From JAIVJM01 sp963816985 (GTDB lineage: Bacteria; Acidobacteriota; Blastocatellia; Pyrinomonadales; Pyrinomonadaceae), in contig CAWFMF010000004.1 of assembly GCA_963816985.1 (NCBI GenBank), positions 4,712,001 through 4,776,000 of the forward strand: a stretch of 64,000 bases of DNA, read 5' to 3'. The translations under genes and the position numbers were made by a program. Positions 1-11,636 of this stretch are shown here, one piece after another. A model generated the notes under the pieces. That model saw nothing but the letters and a program-made list of their open reading frames with translations, was not told the origin of the DNA and did not search any database. Numbering within the stretch: position 1 is the first letter of the stretch; the number at the start of each line of letters is the position of its first letter.

Positions 1-198
1 AACCCCTCGTGCCGCGACAGGAAAAGTAGCGCGTCTCTGGTGACCATTATCTTGTTCGTTCGTCCAAATGTTTGGGCCTTCAGCCGGGGCGGATGCGGGT
101 GCTGCTGCGCGCCGCGACGCGTGTGGTATGCTTGGCCGCGTTTGACCCCTCGCCGGTTTTCATCAAGCCATCTAACGGAGAATCTTTAAGCCGCCGAA

Positions 199-534
199 GT
201 GCGCTGGAAACTGCTCATCATCGCCTCCGTGCTCGCCGCCCTCGTGGGCGCGGGCGCGAGCCTCGCCGCGTTGCGCTACGGGTTCGGGCGCGGAGTCTTC
301 AACGGCTGGGCCGCCGCCTCGACCCTCCTGCTCCCGCTCGCGGCGACCACCTACGCCAGCATCTTCGTCTACCGCCGCACGTCCCGCAGGCGCGCGCTTC
401 AGGCGGCGGCGACGGCGATGCTCTCACTCATGCTGACGCTCGCCGCCCTCGTCGCGGCATCGTTCTTCTTCGGCAGCGCGCCGCTCGACCCGGACGCTCT
501 GCCGCTGCCCCGAACCGTCGCGACTCTCGTTTAA
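199..534 (+). CDS. small integral membrane protein, unknown function
   Basis: A 111-residue protein starting with GTG. It shows three hydrophobic stretches (about residues 4-26, 35-56 and 68-94) separated by a short Arg-rich loop (YRRTSRRRA), so it is probably a three-helix inner-membrane protein. No family motif is recognised. A weak purine-rich stretch (ACGGAGAATC) lies about 20 bases upstream, so the start is not secure. It is the first gene in the window, converges on the HD-domain gene, and the gap between them is filled by a heptad hairpin that could act as a shared terminator. Confidence 0.55.
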   Translation: MRWKLLIIASVLAALVGAGASLAALRYGFGRGVFNGWAAASTLLLPLAATTYASIFVYRRTSRRRALQAAATAMLSLMLTLAALVAASFFFGSAPLDPDALPLPRTVATLV

Positions 535-560
535 TCCGACCCAGAATAACAGAAAAGCAA

Positions 561-620
561 GGACTGAGGACTGAGGACTGAGTTTCTGAGTCCGACACAG
601 TTTTCAGTCTTAGTCCTCAG
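561..620. repeat. heptad hairpin element (GGACTGA words)
   Basis: The left arm at 561-582 is three tandem copies of GGACTGA. The right arm at 601-620 is its imperfect reverse complement. It fills the gap between two convergent genes, and the right arm encodes the last residues and stop codon of the HD-domain gene, which ends at 610. A bidirectional terminator role is possible but there is no clear T-tract. Confidence 0.75.
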
Positions 621-1197
621 AACTATTGCTCCCCTTCAGCCCTATCCTGTCCTGCACGGGCTTGAGCGCCTCGATGACGAAGCGGAAGTGCTCGTCCGCC
701 TCGACGCCCAACTCGGCGACGCCCTGACGGATGTCGTCGCGGTTGACGGAGCGCGCGAAGGCTTTGTCCTTCAACTTCTTTTTGACGGACGAGACTTCGA
801 GGTCGTCCAAGCTCTTCGACGGGCGGACGAGCGCGCAGGCGACGAGGAAGCCGCACAGTTCGTCGGTCGCGAAGAGCGCCTGCGCCAGCCGCGTGTCGCG
901 CGGCACTCCCGTATAGGTCGCGTGGCCCATGATGGCCCGGATGATGCGGTCGGAGTAGCCGCGCCCGCAGAGTATGTTCGCGCCCTTGTACGGGTGCTCC
1001 TCCATCGTCGGGAACATCTCGTAGTCGAAGTCGTGGAGCATCCCCGTGATGCCCCACTCATCCACGTCCTCATCGGGGCCGCCGTAGTGCGGCGCGCAGG
1101 CGCGCATCGCCGCCTCGACCGCGAGCGCGTGCTGCCGCAGGCTCTTCCCCTTCGTGTACTCGCACAGCAACTCCCAGGCGTCCTGTCGGTCGGGCAT
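610..1197 (-). CDS. HD-domain hydrolase (HDIG family)
   Basis: A 195-residue soluble protein with the metal-binding pattern of the HD superfamily: His in LRQHALAVE (about residue 23), the HD pair in GMLHDFDYE (about residues 55-56) and a later conserved His in IMGHATYTG. Families with this pattern hydrolyse phosphate esters of nucleotides; the substrate cannot be read from the sequence. The ATG at 1197 is preceded by AGGAG at good spacing. The last few codons and the stop lie inside a heptad hairpin element, so the C-terminal tail (NSSED) is element-derived. It has no operon partner; the next gene upstream diverges. Confidence 0.85.
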   Translation of the reverse strand: MPDRQDAWELLCEYTKGKSLRQHALAVEAAMRACAPHYGGPDEDVDEWGITGMLHDFDYEMFPTMEEHPYKGANILCGRGYSDRIIRAIMGHATYTGVPRDTRLAQALFATDELCGFLVACALVRPSKSLDDLEVSSVKKKLKDKAFARSVNRDDIRQGVAELGVEADEHFRFVIEALKPVQDRIGLKGSNSSED

Positions 1198-1357
1198 GAA
1201 GGGCTCTCCTCTTTAGAAGTGCGACGAATGTTTCCGGAGGGCTAGTTTCTCACGACCGAGCCCGGCTTTCAAAACGACTTCAGGGGGAGATGCTTGCCGC
1301 CGTTTTCTCCATCAACTACAATGGCGACTGAGCAGTCCACGCCGTCGTTTTCTGAAG

Positions 1358-2173
1358 ATGAAACCCTTTCTCTACGCAGCTCTGGCGGGTTACGTCGTCG
1401 CCGCCATCCACGCCGTCCTGGCCTTCGTCAACAAGCGGCGGGCCGCCGAGCGCATCACCTTCTACTCGCTGGTCGGCGGCTTCGTCGCGCACACGCTGGC
1501 GATCATCATTGACTGGGTGCGCGACGGCCACTACCCGCTCTTCCACCTTCAGGAGACGATCTCTTTTCTGGCGTGGACGCTCGTCGTCGTCTACGCTCTG
1601 GTCGCCTCGCGCTACGCGGTGCAGGCGCTCGGCGCGTTCCTCCTCCCGGTCATCTCGCTTCTGGTCTTCGCCGCGCAGGTCGTGCGCGGGAGCGAGAGTC
1701 TGGACGCGAGCCGCGTGACGGACGGAGGGGCGGCGTGGCTCTTCCCCGTCCACACGACGCTGCTCTTGTTCGCCTACTCGTCCTTCTTCGTCGCCTTCGC
1801 GGCGAGCGTGATGTATCTCTGGCAGGAGCGCGAGCTGAGGCTGAAGAAGTTCGGGGCCTTCTTCCACCGCCTGCCGTCCTTGACGACCGTGGACGACATC
1901 GCCTCGACCGCCGCGAGCGTCGGCTTCACGCTCCTCACGCTCGGCATCGTGACGGGCGTCATCTGGTCGCAGGCGCGCAGCGGTCGCATCTGGCACAACG
2001 ACCCCGTCGAGTTCTTCGCGCTCCTGACGTGGGTGCTCTACCTGACGCTTTTGCACTACCGCGTCCAGTGGCGCGGGCGCAAGGCCGCGTGGCTCGGCGT
2101 CGCCGGCTTCTGTCTCGTCGTCTGCACCTTCGCCGGGGCCGTCGTCCTCGGCGGCTATCACGTGTTCGGCTGA
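1358..2173 (+). CDS. CcsA/HemX-like cytochrome c assembly membrane protein
   Basis: A 271-residue protein with about eight transmembrane segments. Segment 7 carries a degenerate form of the tryptophan-rich haem-handling motif of the CcmC/CcsA family: the usual WGxYWxWDPKE is SGRIWHNDPVE here, followed by the expected LLTWVLYLTLLHYR helix. Gene order is informative: homologues named HemX sit directly upstream of hemA in Gram-positive bacteria and help control glutamyl-tRNA reductase level, and here the hemA-hemC-hemD set follows. A role in haem handling or in control of haem synthesis is therefore likely. It could instead be a true CcsA, but no CcsB/ResB gene is present. Confidence 0.8.
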   Translation: MKPFLYAALAGYVVAAIHAVLAFVNKRRAAERITFYSLVGGFVAHTLAIIIDWVRDGHYPLFHLQETISFLAWTLVVVYALVASRYAVQALGAFLLPVISLLVFAAQVVRGSESLDASRVTDGGAAWLFPVHTTLLLFAYSSFFVAFAASVMYLWQERELRLKKFGAFFHRLPSLTTVDDIASTAASVGFTLLTLGIVTGVIWSQARSGRIWHNDPVEFFALLTWVLYLTLLHYRVQWRGRKAAWLGVAGFCLVVCTFAGAVVLGGYHVFG

Positions 2174-2233
2174 AATCACCCCCTGACCTCCGCCTGTCTC
2201 TGAGAGAATTTTCGGGAATGAGGAGAAAGAAAA

Positions 2234-2572
2234 ATGACGAACGAAGAGATGGAGCGGGCCATTGAGTTTCTACTCAAGAATCAAGCGAATTTCGACGCGC
2301 GACTTGAGCAGACCAACCAACAACTTACCGAAACGAACAGGCAGCTCGGCGAAACGAACAGGCAGCTCGGCGAGTTCGCGGATACTCAAGCAGACTTCAT
2401 GCGTGTGATGACTCGCACTTTAGAGGCACAGGTGCAGATAAACGAGTCCCAAAGAGAGTTCAACGCGTCGGTGAGCACAGCTTTAACGCGCCTCGCGGAG
2501 GCGCAGGCCCACACCGACCGGCGGCTGGACGCGTTGATTGACATCGTGCGGGGCGAGCGCAACGGAGGGTGA
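2234..2572 (+). CDS. small coiled-coil protein, unknown function
   Basis: A 112-residue, highly polar protein with no membrane segment, predicted to be almost all helix and coiled coil. It contains a seven-residue repeat (QLGETNR) produced by two exact 21-bp copies at 2329-2349 and 2350-2370. The ATG at 2234 has a good GAGGAG site. It sits between the HemX-like gene and hemA, on the same strand. No enzymatic motif is present; a scaffold or oligomerising role is a guess only. Confidence 0.7.
   Translation: MTNEEMERAIEFLLKNQANFDARLEQTNQQLTETNRQLGETNRQLGEFADTQADFMRVMTRTLEAQVQINESQREFNASVSTALTRLAEAQAHTDRRLDALIDIVRGERNGG
2329..2370 (+). repeat. 21-bp tandem duplication within coding sequence
   Basis: Two identical adjacent 21-bp units (2329-2349 and 2350-2370) add exactly seven residues, one coiled-coil heptad, to the small coiled-coil protein. 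Confidence 0.85.
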
Positions 2573-2669
2573 AGTTGAAAGCGCCGCCCCTCGTCCGTCG
2601 TCGGGTGCGGCGGGCCGTGCCGCAAACCGTGCTCGAATTTGATTCGTAGACATTAATGCAGGGTTCATG

Positions 2670-2691
2670 TTCTGACTTCTGACTTCTGACT
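2670..2691. repeat. heptad repeat run (TTCTGAC x3), no inverted partner
   Basis: Three tandem copies of TTCTGAC directly upstream of hemA. The same word occurs in the arms of the hairpins near 5.9, 15.4 and 41.5 kb, so this looks like a half element. It ends about 10 bases before the hemA start, and no Shine-Dalgarno sequence lies between. Confidence 0.75.
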
Positions 2692-2701
2692 GCTCGCTTT
2701 T

Positions 2702-3970
2702 ATGTCCATAGTTCTCGTCGGACTGAATCACAAGACCGCGCCGGTGGAGGTGCGCGAGCGTCTGGCGTTCACGGACGAGTCGTGCGCCGACGCCCTGCGC
2801 GCGCTCGTGGACGGCGAGGTCGTGTCCGAGGGGCTTATCGTCTCGACCTGCAACCGCGTGGAGATTCTCGCCTCCGCGACCGACGCGCGCGGCGCGGAGG
2901 CCGTCTCGCGCCTCAGCCGCTTCCTCGGCGAGTCGCGCTCGATACCAGCCGACACTTTCGCCGCGCACCTCTACACGCACGCCGAAGAGTCCGCCGTCCG
3001 CCACGTCTTCCGCGTCGCCTCCTCGCTCGACTCGATGGTCGTCGGCGAGCCGCAGGTGCTGGGCCAAGTGCGCCGCGCCTACTCGCTCGCGGTCGAGGCG
3101 GGCACGGCGGGCCGAGTCCTCCACCGCCTCGTCCACCACGCGCTGCGCGTCGCCAAGCGCGTCCGCACCGAGACAGGCATCGCCGCCTCGGCGGTCTCCA
3201 TCAGCTACACGGCGGTCGAGTTGGGCCGAAAGATTTTCGGCTCGCTCAAGGGCTCGACCGTCCTCTTAGTCGGCGCGGGCGAGATGGCGGAACTGGCCGC
3301 GCAGCACCTCTCGGCGGCGGGGGCTTCGCGTATCCTCGTCGCCAACCGGACGCACGAGGCGGCGGTTCAACTGGCGGCGCAGTTCGACGGCGAGGCCGTC
3401 GAGTTCGGCGCGCTCGCGGCGGGGCTCGCCGAGGCCAACATCGTCATCTGCTCGACGGGCGCGGGCGAGTACGTCATCACGCCGGAGATGGCGCAGGCCG
3501 CGCGCGAAGCGCGCCGCAACCGCCCGGCCTTCTTCATAGACATCAGCGTCCCGCGCAACGTTGACCCAGACGTGGGCCGCCTCGCCAACCTCTTCGTCTT
3601 CGACGTGGACGACCTCGAAGCCGTCGTCGCCTCGAACATCCGCGAGCGCGAGCGCGAGGCCGAGCGCGCCGAGCTGATCGTCGAGTCCGAGGTGATGCAG
3701 TTCCAGCAGGCGCTGCGCAACCTCGACATCGGCCCGGCGGTCGGCGCGCTCAGAGACAAGCTGCGACGCATCGCCGAGGACGAGTTCCGCCGCCACCGCC
3801 CTCGGCTCGGCGACCTGACACCCGAACAGGAGCGCGCCGTCGGGGCGCTCCTGCTCTCCGCCGTCAACAAGATCGCGCACCCCGTCATCCACCGCATGCG
3901 CCGCTCCTACGACACCGGCGAGGACGACGACCTTCAGGCGTGGCGCGACATCTTCAAGTTGGAAGAATGA
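2702..3970 (+). CDS. hemA: glutamyl-tRNA reductase
   Basis: This enzyme reduces glutamyl-tRNA(Glu) to glutamate-1-semialdehyde, the first committed step of C5-pathway tetrapyrrole synthesis. The 422-residue length is typical. Visible are the N-terminal catalytic domain with the nucleophilic Cys50 in STCNRVEIL, the signature around GEPQVLGQVR, the NADPH-binding glycine loop LLVGAGEMAEL, and the C-terminal dimerisation helix. It leads the set hemA-hemC-hemD on the plus strand. The ATG has no recognisable ribosome-binding site; the leader is a run of TTCTGAC heptads followed by GCTTTT. HemB, HemL and HemE are not in the window. Confidence 0.97.
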   Translation: MSIVLVGLNHKTAPVEVRERLAFTDESCADALRALVDGEVVSEGLIVSTCNRVEILASATDARGAEAVSRLSRFLGESRSIPADTFAAHLYTHAEESAVRHVFRVASSLDSMVVGEPQVLGQVRRAYSLAVEAGTAGRVLHRLVHHALRVAKRVRTETGIAASAVSISYTAVELGRKIFGSLKGSTVLLVGAGEMAELAAQHLSAAGASRILVANRTHEAAVQLAAQFDGEAVEFGALAAGLAEANIVICSTGAGEYVITPEMAQAAREARRNRPAFFIDISVPRNVDPDVGRLANLFVFDVDDLEAVVASNIREREREAERAELIVESEVMQFQQALRNLDIGPAVGALRDKLRRIAEDEFRRHRPRLGDLTPEQERAVGALLLSAVNKIAHPVIHRMRRSYDTGEDDDLQAWRDIFKLEE

Positions 3971-3982
3971 AAAAGACGGATA

Positions 3983-4058
3983 GCAGACGCCGGATGTTAG
4001 ATGTCAGTGAAGAACTGTCGTTTCTAACATCCGGCGTCTGCCATCTGACATCTGCTTT
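3983..4058. repeat. heptad hairpin element between hemA and hemC
   Basis: A perfect 19-bp inverted repeat (3983-4001 and 4023-4041, loop 21) with further heptad words (CATCTGA-like) up to 4055. It fills the whole hemA-hemC gap, and the hemC ATG follows the right side directly (CTGCTTTATG) without a Shine-Dalgarno sequence. The related word CAGATGT recurs at 28.1 kb. Confidence 0.85.
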
Positions 4059-4997
4059 ATGGAATTCATCATCGGTTCGCGCGGGTCGAAGCTCGCGTTG
4101 TGGCAGGCGAACTGGGTCAGGGAGCGTCTCGAAGCGCTCGACCCGGAAGTTGAAGTTCGCGTCGAAGTCATCAAGACGACGGGCGACGTGAAGACCGACG
4201 TGCCGCTCTCGGTCATCGGCGGGCAGGGCGCTTTCACGAAGGAGTTGGAGCAGGCGCTCCTCGACCGGCGCATTGACATCGCCGTCCACTCCTTGAAGGA
4301 CTTGCCCACCATCCTCCCCGAAGGTCTCAACATCTCGGCCATCACGGAGCGCGAAGACCCGCGCGACGCCCTTGTGCTGCGCGAAGGCGAGGGCGAAGGC
4401 GTCGCCTCGCTCAAGGATTTACGCGCGGGCGCGATAATCGGCACGTCGAGTCTGCGGCGCATCGCGCAGTTGAAGCATCTGCGCCCGGACGTGGTTCTGA
4501 AGGACGTGCGCGGGAACGTGGACACGCGCCTGCGCAAGTTGGACGCGGGGTGGTACGACGCTCTGATTCTCGCCTCGGCGGGCCTGCGGCGGCTCGATTT
4601 GGCGCACCGCATCAGCGCGCCCATCAGCTTCGAAGAGATGCTGCCCGCCGTCGGTCAGGGCGCGCTCGGCATTGAGACGCGCGCCGACGGGGGCGAGGCA
4701 ACGCGTCTCGTCTCGCGCCTCGACCACTGGCCGACGCGAGTCGCGTGCGTCGCCGAGCGAGCCCTGCTGCGCCGGCTCGGCGGCGGCTGTCAGGTTCCCA
4801 TCGCCGCGCACGGCACGGTGCTCGACGGCGGGGTGTTGCGGCTCGAAGGTCTGGTCGCCGCGCTCAACGGCTCGCGGGTCATCCGCGACTCCATCGAAGC
4901 CGACGCCGAAGGCGACACGCTCGGCGAAGCACTCGCCGCGCGGCTCCTCGAACGCGGCGCGGCTTCGCTGCTCGCCGAGACGCCCGTCGAAGGTTAG
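4059..4997 (+). CDS. hemC: hydroxymethylbilane synthase (porphobilinogen deaminase)
   Basis: HemC polymerises four porphobilinogen units into hydroxymethylbilane. The 312-residue protein has the N-terminal GSRGSKLALWQA signature, the VHSLKDLP segment, and Cys244 in RRLGGGCQVPIAAHG, the attachment point of the dipyrromethane cofactor. It follows hemA and precedes hemD on the same strand, and its product is the HemD substrate. The hemA-hemC gap is entirely a heptad hairpin element. Confidence 0.97.
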   Translation: MEFIIGSRGSKLALWQANWVRERLEALDPEVEVRVEVIKTTGDVKTDVPLSVIGGQGAFTKELEQALLDRRIDIAVHSLKDLPTILPEGLNISAITEREDPRDALVLREGEGEGVASLKDLRAGAIIGTSSLRRIAQLKHLRPDVVLKDVRGNVDTRLRKLDAGWYDALILASAGLRRLDLAHRISAPISFEEMLPAVGQGALGIETRADGGEATRLVSRLDHWPTRVACVAERALLRRLGGGCQVPIAAHGTVLDGGVLRLEGLVAALNGSRVIRDSIEADAEGDTLGEALAARLLERGAASLLAETPVEG

Positions 4998-5009
4998 TAG
5001 ACCAACGTA

Positions 5010-5880
5010 ATGGCGGAACAAGAGACCGAGATGACTGCGGAAGCTTCGACGTTGAAGGCGCTGCCCCTCGACGGTCGCACGGTGATGTTGACGCGCGCGC
5101 GGGAGCAGGCGTCGGAGTTCGCCTCGGAGCTGGAACGCTTCGGCGCGCGCGTCGTCTCGTGCCCGACGATTGAGATCGTCCCGCCGGAGTCTTACGCCGC
5201 GCTCGACGAGGCCGTTGGAAAATCTTTACGGCTACGACTGGATTGTCTTTACGAGCGTGAACGGCGTCGAGCACTTCCTCAACCGTCTCGAAGCCGCGGG
5301 CAAGGACGTGAGCGAGCTTGACGAGGTGCGCGTCTGCGCCGTCGGCTCCGCCACGTCCGAGCGTCTGGCCGAAGCCTTCGTCCACGTGGACGTGGTTCCC
5401 GAAAAGTTTCAGGCCGAGGGCGTCTTCGACGCGCTCGAAGCCTACGCGGGCGGGCGTGAGAACTTACGGAACCTCAACTTCCTTCTGCCGCGCGCGGCGG
5501 CGGCGAGGGATTTTTTACCGCGCGCTCTCGAAGAGGCGGGGGCGCGTGTTGATGACGTGGCGGCCTACCGAACCGTCCGGCCTGAGACGACCGACCGCGC
5601 GCGTGTCGAGGCGCTGCTCGTCGGCGGCGGCGTGGACTGCGTGACCTTCACCAGCTCTTCCACCGTCCGCAACTTCGCGCAGCTCTTCGACACGCGCGAC
5701 CTCTCGCCGCTCCTCAAGGGCGTCCGCGTCGCCTGCATCGGCGAAGTCACCGCGCGCACCGCCGCCGACTACGGCCTTGCCGTGGACATCCGGCCCGCCG
5801 AATCCACCACCCGCGCGCTCGCCCGCGCCGTCGCCGACTACTTCGAGAAGCAGGAGGAAAGTCAGAAGTCAGAACGCTGA
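5010..5880 (+). CDS. hemD: uroporphyrinogen-III synthase, frameshifted
   Basis: HemD cyclises hydroxymethylbilane to uroporphyrinogen III. The N-terminal third (LDGRTVMLTRAREQASEF, then SYAALDEAV) is in one frame. The rest, beginning ENLYGYDWIVFTSVNGVEHF and including VTFTSSSTVRNF and CIGEVTARTAADYG, is in the next frame. The break is at GCCGTTGG, 5211-5218: removing one T joins the two parts into a 289-residue protein of normal layout. As read, the first frame stops near 5321. Because hemA and hemC are intact and the pathway needs HemD, an assembly error is more likely than a dead gene. The last six codons and stop lie inside the left arm of a long inverted repeat, giving the tail SQKSER. 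Confidence 0.88.
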
Positions 5881-6016
5881 ACGATGAACTGAAAGACAGT
5901 TATCAGTTTTAAGTTTTGAGTTTTCAGTTCTGGTCTTAACTGAAAACTGAAAACTGTCTACTGAAAACTTCCGACAGTTCATCGTTCAGCGTTCTGACTT
6001 CTGACTTTCCTCCTGC
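5850..6016. repeat. large nested heptad hairpin between hemD and ntrC-like gene
   Basis: The outer arms at 5850-5891 and 5975-6016 are perfect 42-bp reverse complements. Inside them is a second hairpin built from TTTTCAG/AACTGAA-type heptads (about 5894-5918 against 5938-5957). The left arm overlaps the end of hemD. The outer words (GAAGTCA, GAACGCT) recur at 15.4, 41.5 and 55.5 kb; the inner words recur at 25.5 kb. Confidence 0.9.
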
Positions 6017-6056
6017 CTCTCTTTCGCCTTTTCCCAACTGTGCTACACTTTGACTT

Positions 6057-7526
6057 ATGTCGAAACGACGCGTCCTCATCGTTGACGACGAGCCCGCCAT
6101 AGTCGAAAGCCTGAGCGAGTTGCTGCAAGGCTGGGGCTACGAAACGTCCGTCGCGTCGGACGGGATGGCCGGGCTTGCCGCCCTCGAAGAGTTCCGCCCC
6201 TCGGTCATCATCACCGACGTTTACATGCCCGAACTCGACGGCTTCGGCCTTTTGCGCGAGGCGCGCGAGCTGCACACGGGCGTCGCCGTCATCCTCCTCA
6301 CCGGCGCGGGAACCATCGAGATGGCGGTGCGCGCCATTCAGGAAGAGGGCGCGTTCCACTACTTCGAGAAGCCGATTGACTTCGCCAAGCTCCGCCTGGT
6401 CGTCGAGCGCGCCGTCGAGTACAGCGAGGCGCGGCGCGAGAACGACGCCCTGCGCCGCCAGCTCCGAGACCGCGGGGCCTTCGGCGAGCTGGTCGGGACG
6501 AGCGACCCGATGCGGCAGATTTACGCCCTCATCGAACAGGTCGCGCCCTCGACCGCCTCCGTCCTCATCACCGGCGAATCGGGGACGGGCAAGGAGCTGG
6601 TCGCGCGCAGCGTCCACAACCTCAGCCCGCGCAAGAACGCGCCCTTCGTGGCGATTAATTGTTCGGCGATACCCGAAACTTTGATGGAGTCGGAGCTGTT
6701 CGGTCACGAGCGCGGCGCGTTCACGGGCGCGGCCTCGCGCCGCCTGGGGTGCTTCGAGCTGGCGAACGGCGGGACGCTCTTACTCGACGAAATCGCCGAG
6801 ATGCCCTTCTCGCTTCAGGCGAAGCTCCTGCGCGTTCTGGAAGACCGGAAGATTCGCCGTCTCGGCGCGGCGCACGAAGTCTCGATTGACGTGCGCGTGC
6901 TGGCCGCGACCAACCGCGACCCTCTGGAGTCCGTGCGGCGCGGGGTGTTCCGCGAAGACCTGCTCTACCGCCTCAACGTCATCACCGTTGACCTGCCGCC
7001 GCTCCGCCGCCGCAAGGAAGACATCCCGCTCCTCGCGCAGCACCTCACGACCATCCTCGCCGAACGGCACGCGCGGCCCGCACGCTTCCTGAGCCCGGCA
7101 GCCATCGAGGCTTTGCAGTCTCACCACTGGCCCGGCAACGTCCGCGAGCTGCGCAACGTCATCGAGCGCGCCGTCATCATCTGCTCCGGCGAGGCCATCG
7201 AGCGCCACCACCTCGCGCCCTACCCGCTCGACCAGCGGGCGCGCGCCCGCGAGCAGGACACCCTCACCCTCCCCATCGGCACGCCCATCGAAGAGGTCGA
7301 GCGCCAGATGATTCTGCGCACCCTCAAGAAGACCGAGAACAACAAGACGCGCGCCGCCGAGCTTCTGCAAATCAGCCTCAAGACGCTCCACAACAAGCTC
7401 CGCAACTACCGCGAGCGCGGACTCCTCACCGAAGGCGAAGAGCCGCGCCTCAAGAGCGACGCCCCCGCGCCCGGCGAGCACGGGCCGGAGCATCAGGGCG
7501 TGGAGCGCAGGTCGAGCAGCCAGTGA
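6057..7526 (+). CDS. sigma-54-dependent response regulator, NtrC family
   Basis: The protein has an N-terminal receiver domain with phospho-acceptor Asp54 (IITDVYMPELDG), a central AAA+ ATPase with Walker A GESGTGKE (173-180) and the sigma-54 contact loop GAFTGA (220-225), and a C-terminal Fis-type helix-turn-helix (NNKTRAAELLQISLKTLHNKL). Such proteins open promoters held by RpoN-polymerase, and rpoN lies at 28.2 kb. There is no histidine kinase next to it, so the partner sensor and regulon are unknown. A Pro/Glu-rich tail follows the helix-turn-helix. Its end overlaps the convergent GNAT gene by 34 bases. Confidence 0.95.
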   Translation: MSKRRVLIVDDEPAIVESLSELLQGWGYETSVASDGMAGLAALEEFRPSVIITDVYMPELDGFGLLREARELHTGVAVILLTGAGTIEMAVRAIQEEGAFHYFEKPIDFAKLRLVVERAVEYSEARRENDALRRQLRDRGAFGELVGTSDPMRQIYALIEQVAPSTASVLITGESGTGKELVARSVHNLSPRKNAPFVAINCSAIPETLMESELFGHERGAFTGAASRRLGCFELANGGTLLLDEIAEMPFSLQAKLLRVLEDRKIRRLGAAHEVSIDVRVLAATNRDPLESVRRGVFREDLLYRLNVITVDLPPLRRRKEDIPLLAQHLTTILAERHARPARFLSPAAIEALQSHHWPGNVRELRNVIERAVIICSGEAIERHHLAPYPLDQRARAREQDTLTLPIGTPIEEVERQMILRTLKKTENNKTRAAELLQISLKTLHNKLRNYRERGLLTEGEEPRLKSDAPAPGEHGPEHQGVERRSSSQ

Positions 7527-7995
7527 TTGCAGCGCAAGGTGTGCCCGTCCCATTCAAGCTCGCACTCTTCGATTAAAGTGAATCCGGTCTTCCGGCAGAC
7601 GGCGTTGGAAGGCGCGTTGGCGGTCGCGGGGAACGCGTGGACAACATCCCAGCGCCTTTTTGTCCGGGCCTTCTCAAGAATCGCGAGCACGGCCCGGCTC
7701 GCCAGCCCACGGCCCTGAAATGCGGGGAGAATCATCCAGCCGATTTCCCTGATGGGCTCGCCCCGCCAGACGTGTTCCCAGATGCAGACCGAGCCCGCCG
7801 CCTGATGCGAGTCTTCGTCAAGCATGACTTTGAAGACCCACGCCGTCCCGTCCTCGACCACCTCTAAATTCTGCCTGAGCTTGCGCGGGATGCGCTCTTT
7901 CGGCCACGCGCCGCCCAAGTGCTCCATCATCGAGGGGTCGCCGTAGAGGCTCTCGTAGAGCGGCAAGTCGGCGGGTGTAATAACTTCGAGTTTCA

Positions 7996-7996
<1 letters not shown>
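7493..7996 (-). CDS. GNAT-family N-acetyltransferase
   Basis: A 167-residue protein resembling the RimJ/RimL-like branch of GNAT enzymes. It has the acetyl-CoA pyrophosphate loop GRGLASRAVL and the late motif NAPSNAVCRKTGF typical of these folds. The substrate is unknown. Its ATG overlaps the stop codon of the Tricorn-like gene (TAATG), so it is probably translated from the same message by coupling. Its 3' end overlaps the convergent NtrC-like gene by 34 bases. Confidence 0.88.
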
Positions 7997-11391
<3,395 letters not shown>

Positions 11392-11482
11392 TTGAGAGCC
11401 TCCGAAAAAATTTCTCGCCGAATGACGGCAGAAGGGGCGTTGTGGATTCAATGCTTGCACGCAGAATATAACAGACAGGTTG

Positions 11483-11587
11483 GAAGGCAAAAGGAAAAAG
11501 GTAAAGGGCAAAAGTAGAAGGGCGGGCGAAACGCCACCGGGGTTCGCGCTCTTCACTTTTGCCTTTTACCTTTTTCCTTTTGCCTTC
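11483..11587. repeat. heptad hairpin element (AAAAGGC/AAAAGGT words) in a divergent gap
   Basis: The 33-bp arms at 11483-11515 and 11555-11587 are reverse complements with one mismatch, separated by a GC-rich 39-base loop. The words are purine-rich heptads. This element sits between two divergent genes, so it cannot be their transcription terminator. Confidence 0.85.
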
Positions 11588-11636
11588 CTTCAATCCCTTG
11601 CGTCGCCCGCGCCCCGTCTGCTACTTATTCAAATCA

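Noticed and set aside
72..581. 169-codon open frame at the left edge
   Set aside because: It overlaps the small membrane protein in another frame and is Arg/Pro-rich without any domain; the 199-534 frame gives a credible membrane protein.
5205..5225. Programmed ribosomal frameshift in hemD or rnj
   Set aside because: Neither site has a slippery heptamer with a downstream structure, and neither family is known to use recoding; an indel error is simpler.
5850..6016. CRISPR array as an explanation for the repeated words
   Set aside because: The repeats are 7 bp and contiguous, without unique spacers of uniform length, and no cas gene is present.
11392..11556. 55-residue N-terminal extension of the Tricorn-like protease
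   Set aside because: It crosses a heptad hairpin arm; the ATG at 11391 has a strong GGAGG site and begins a clean signal peptide.
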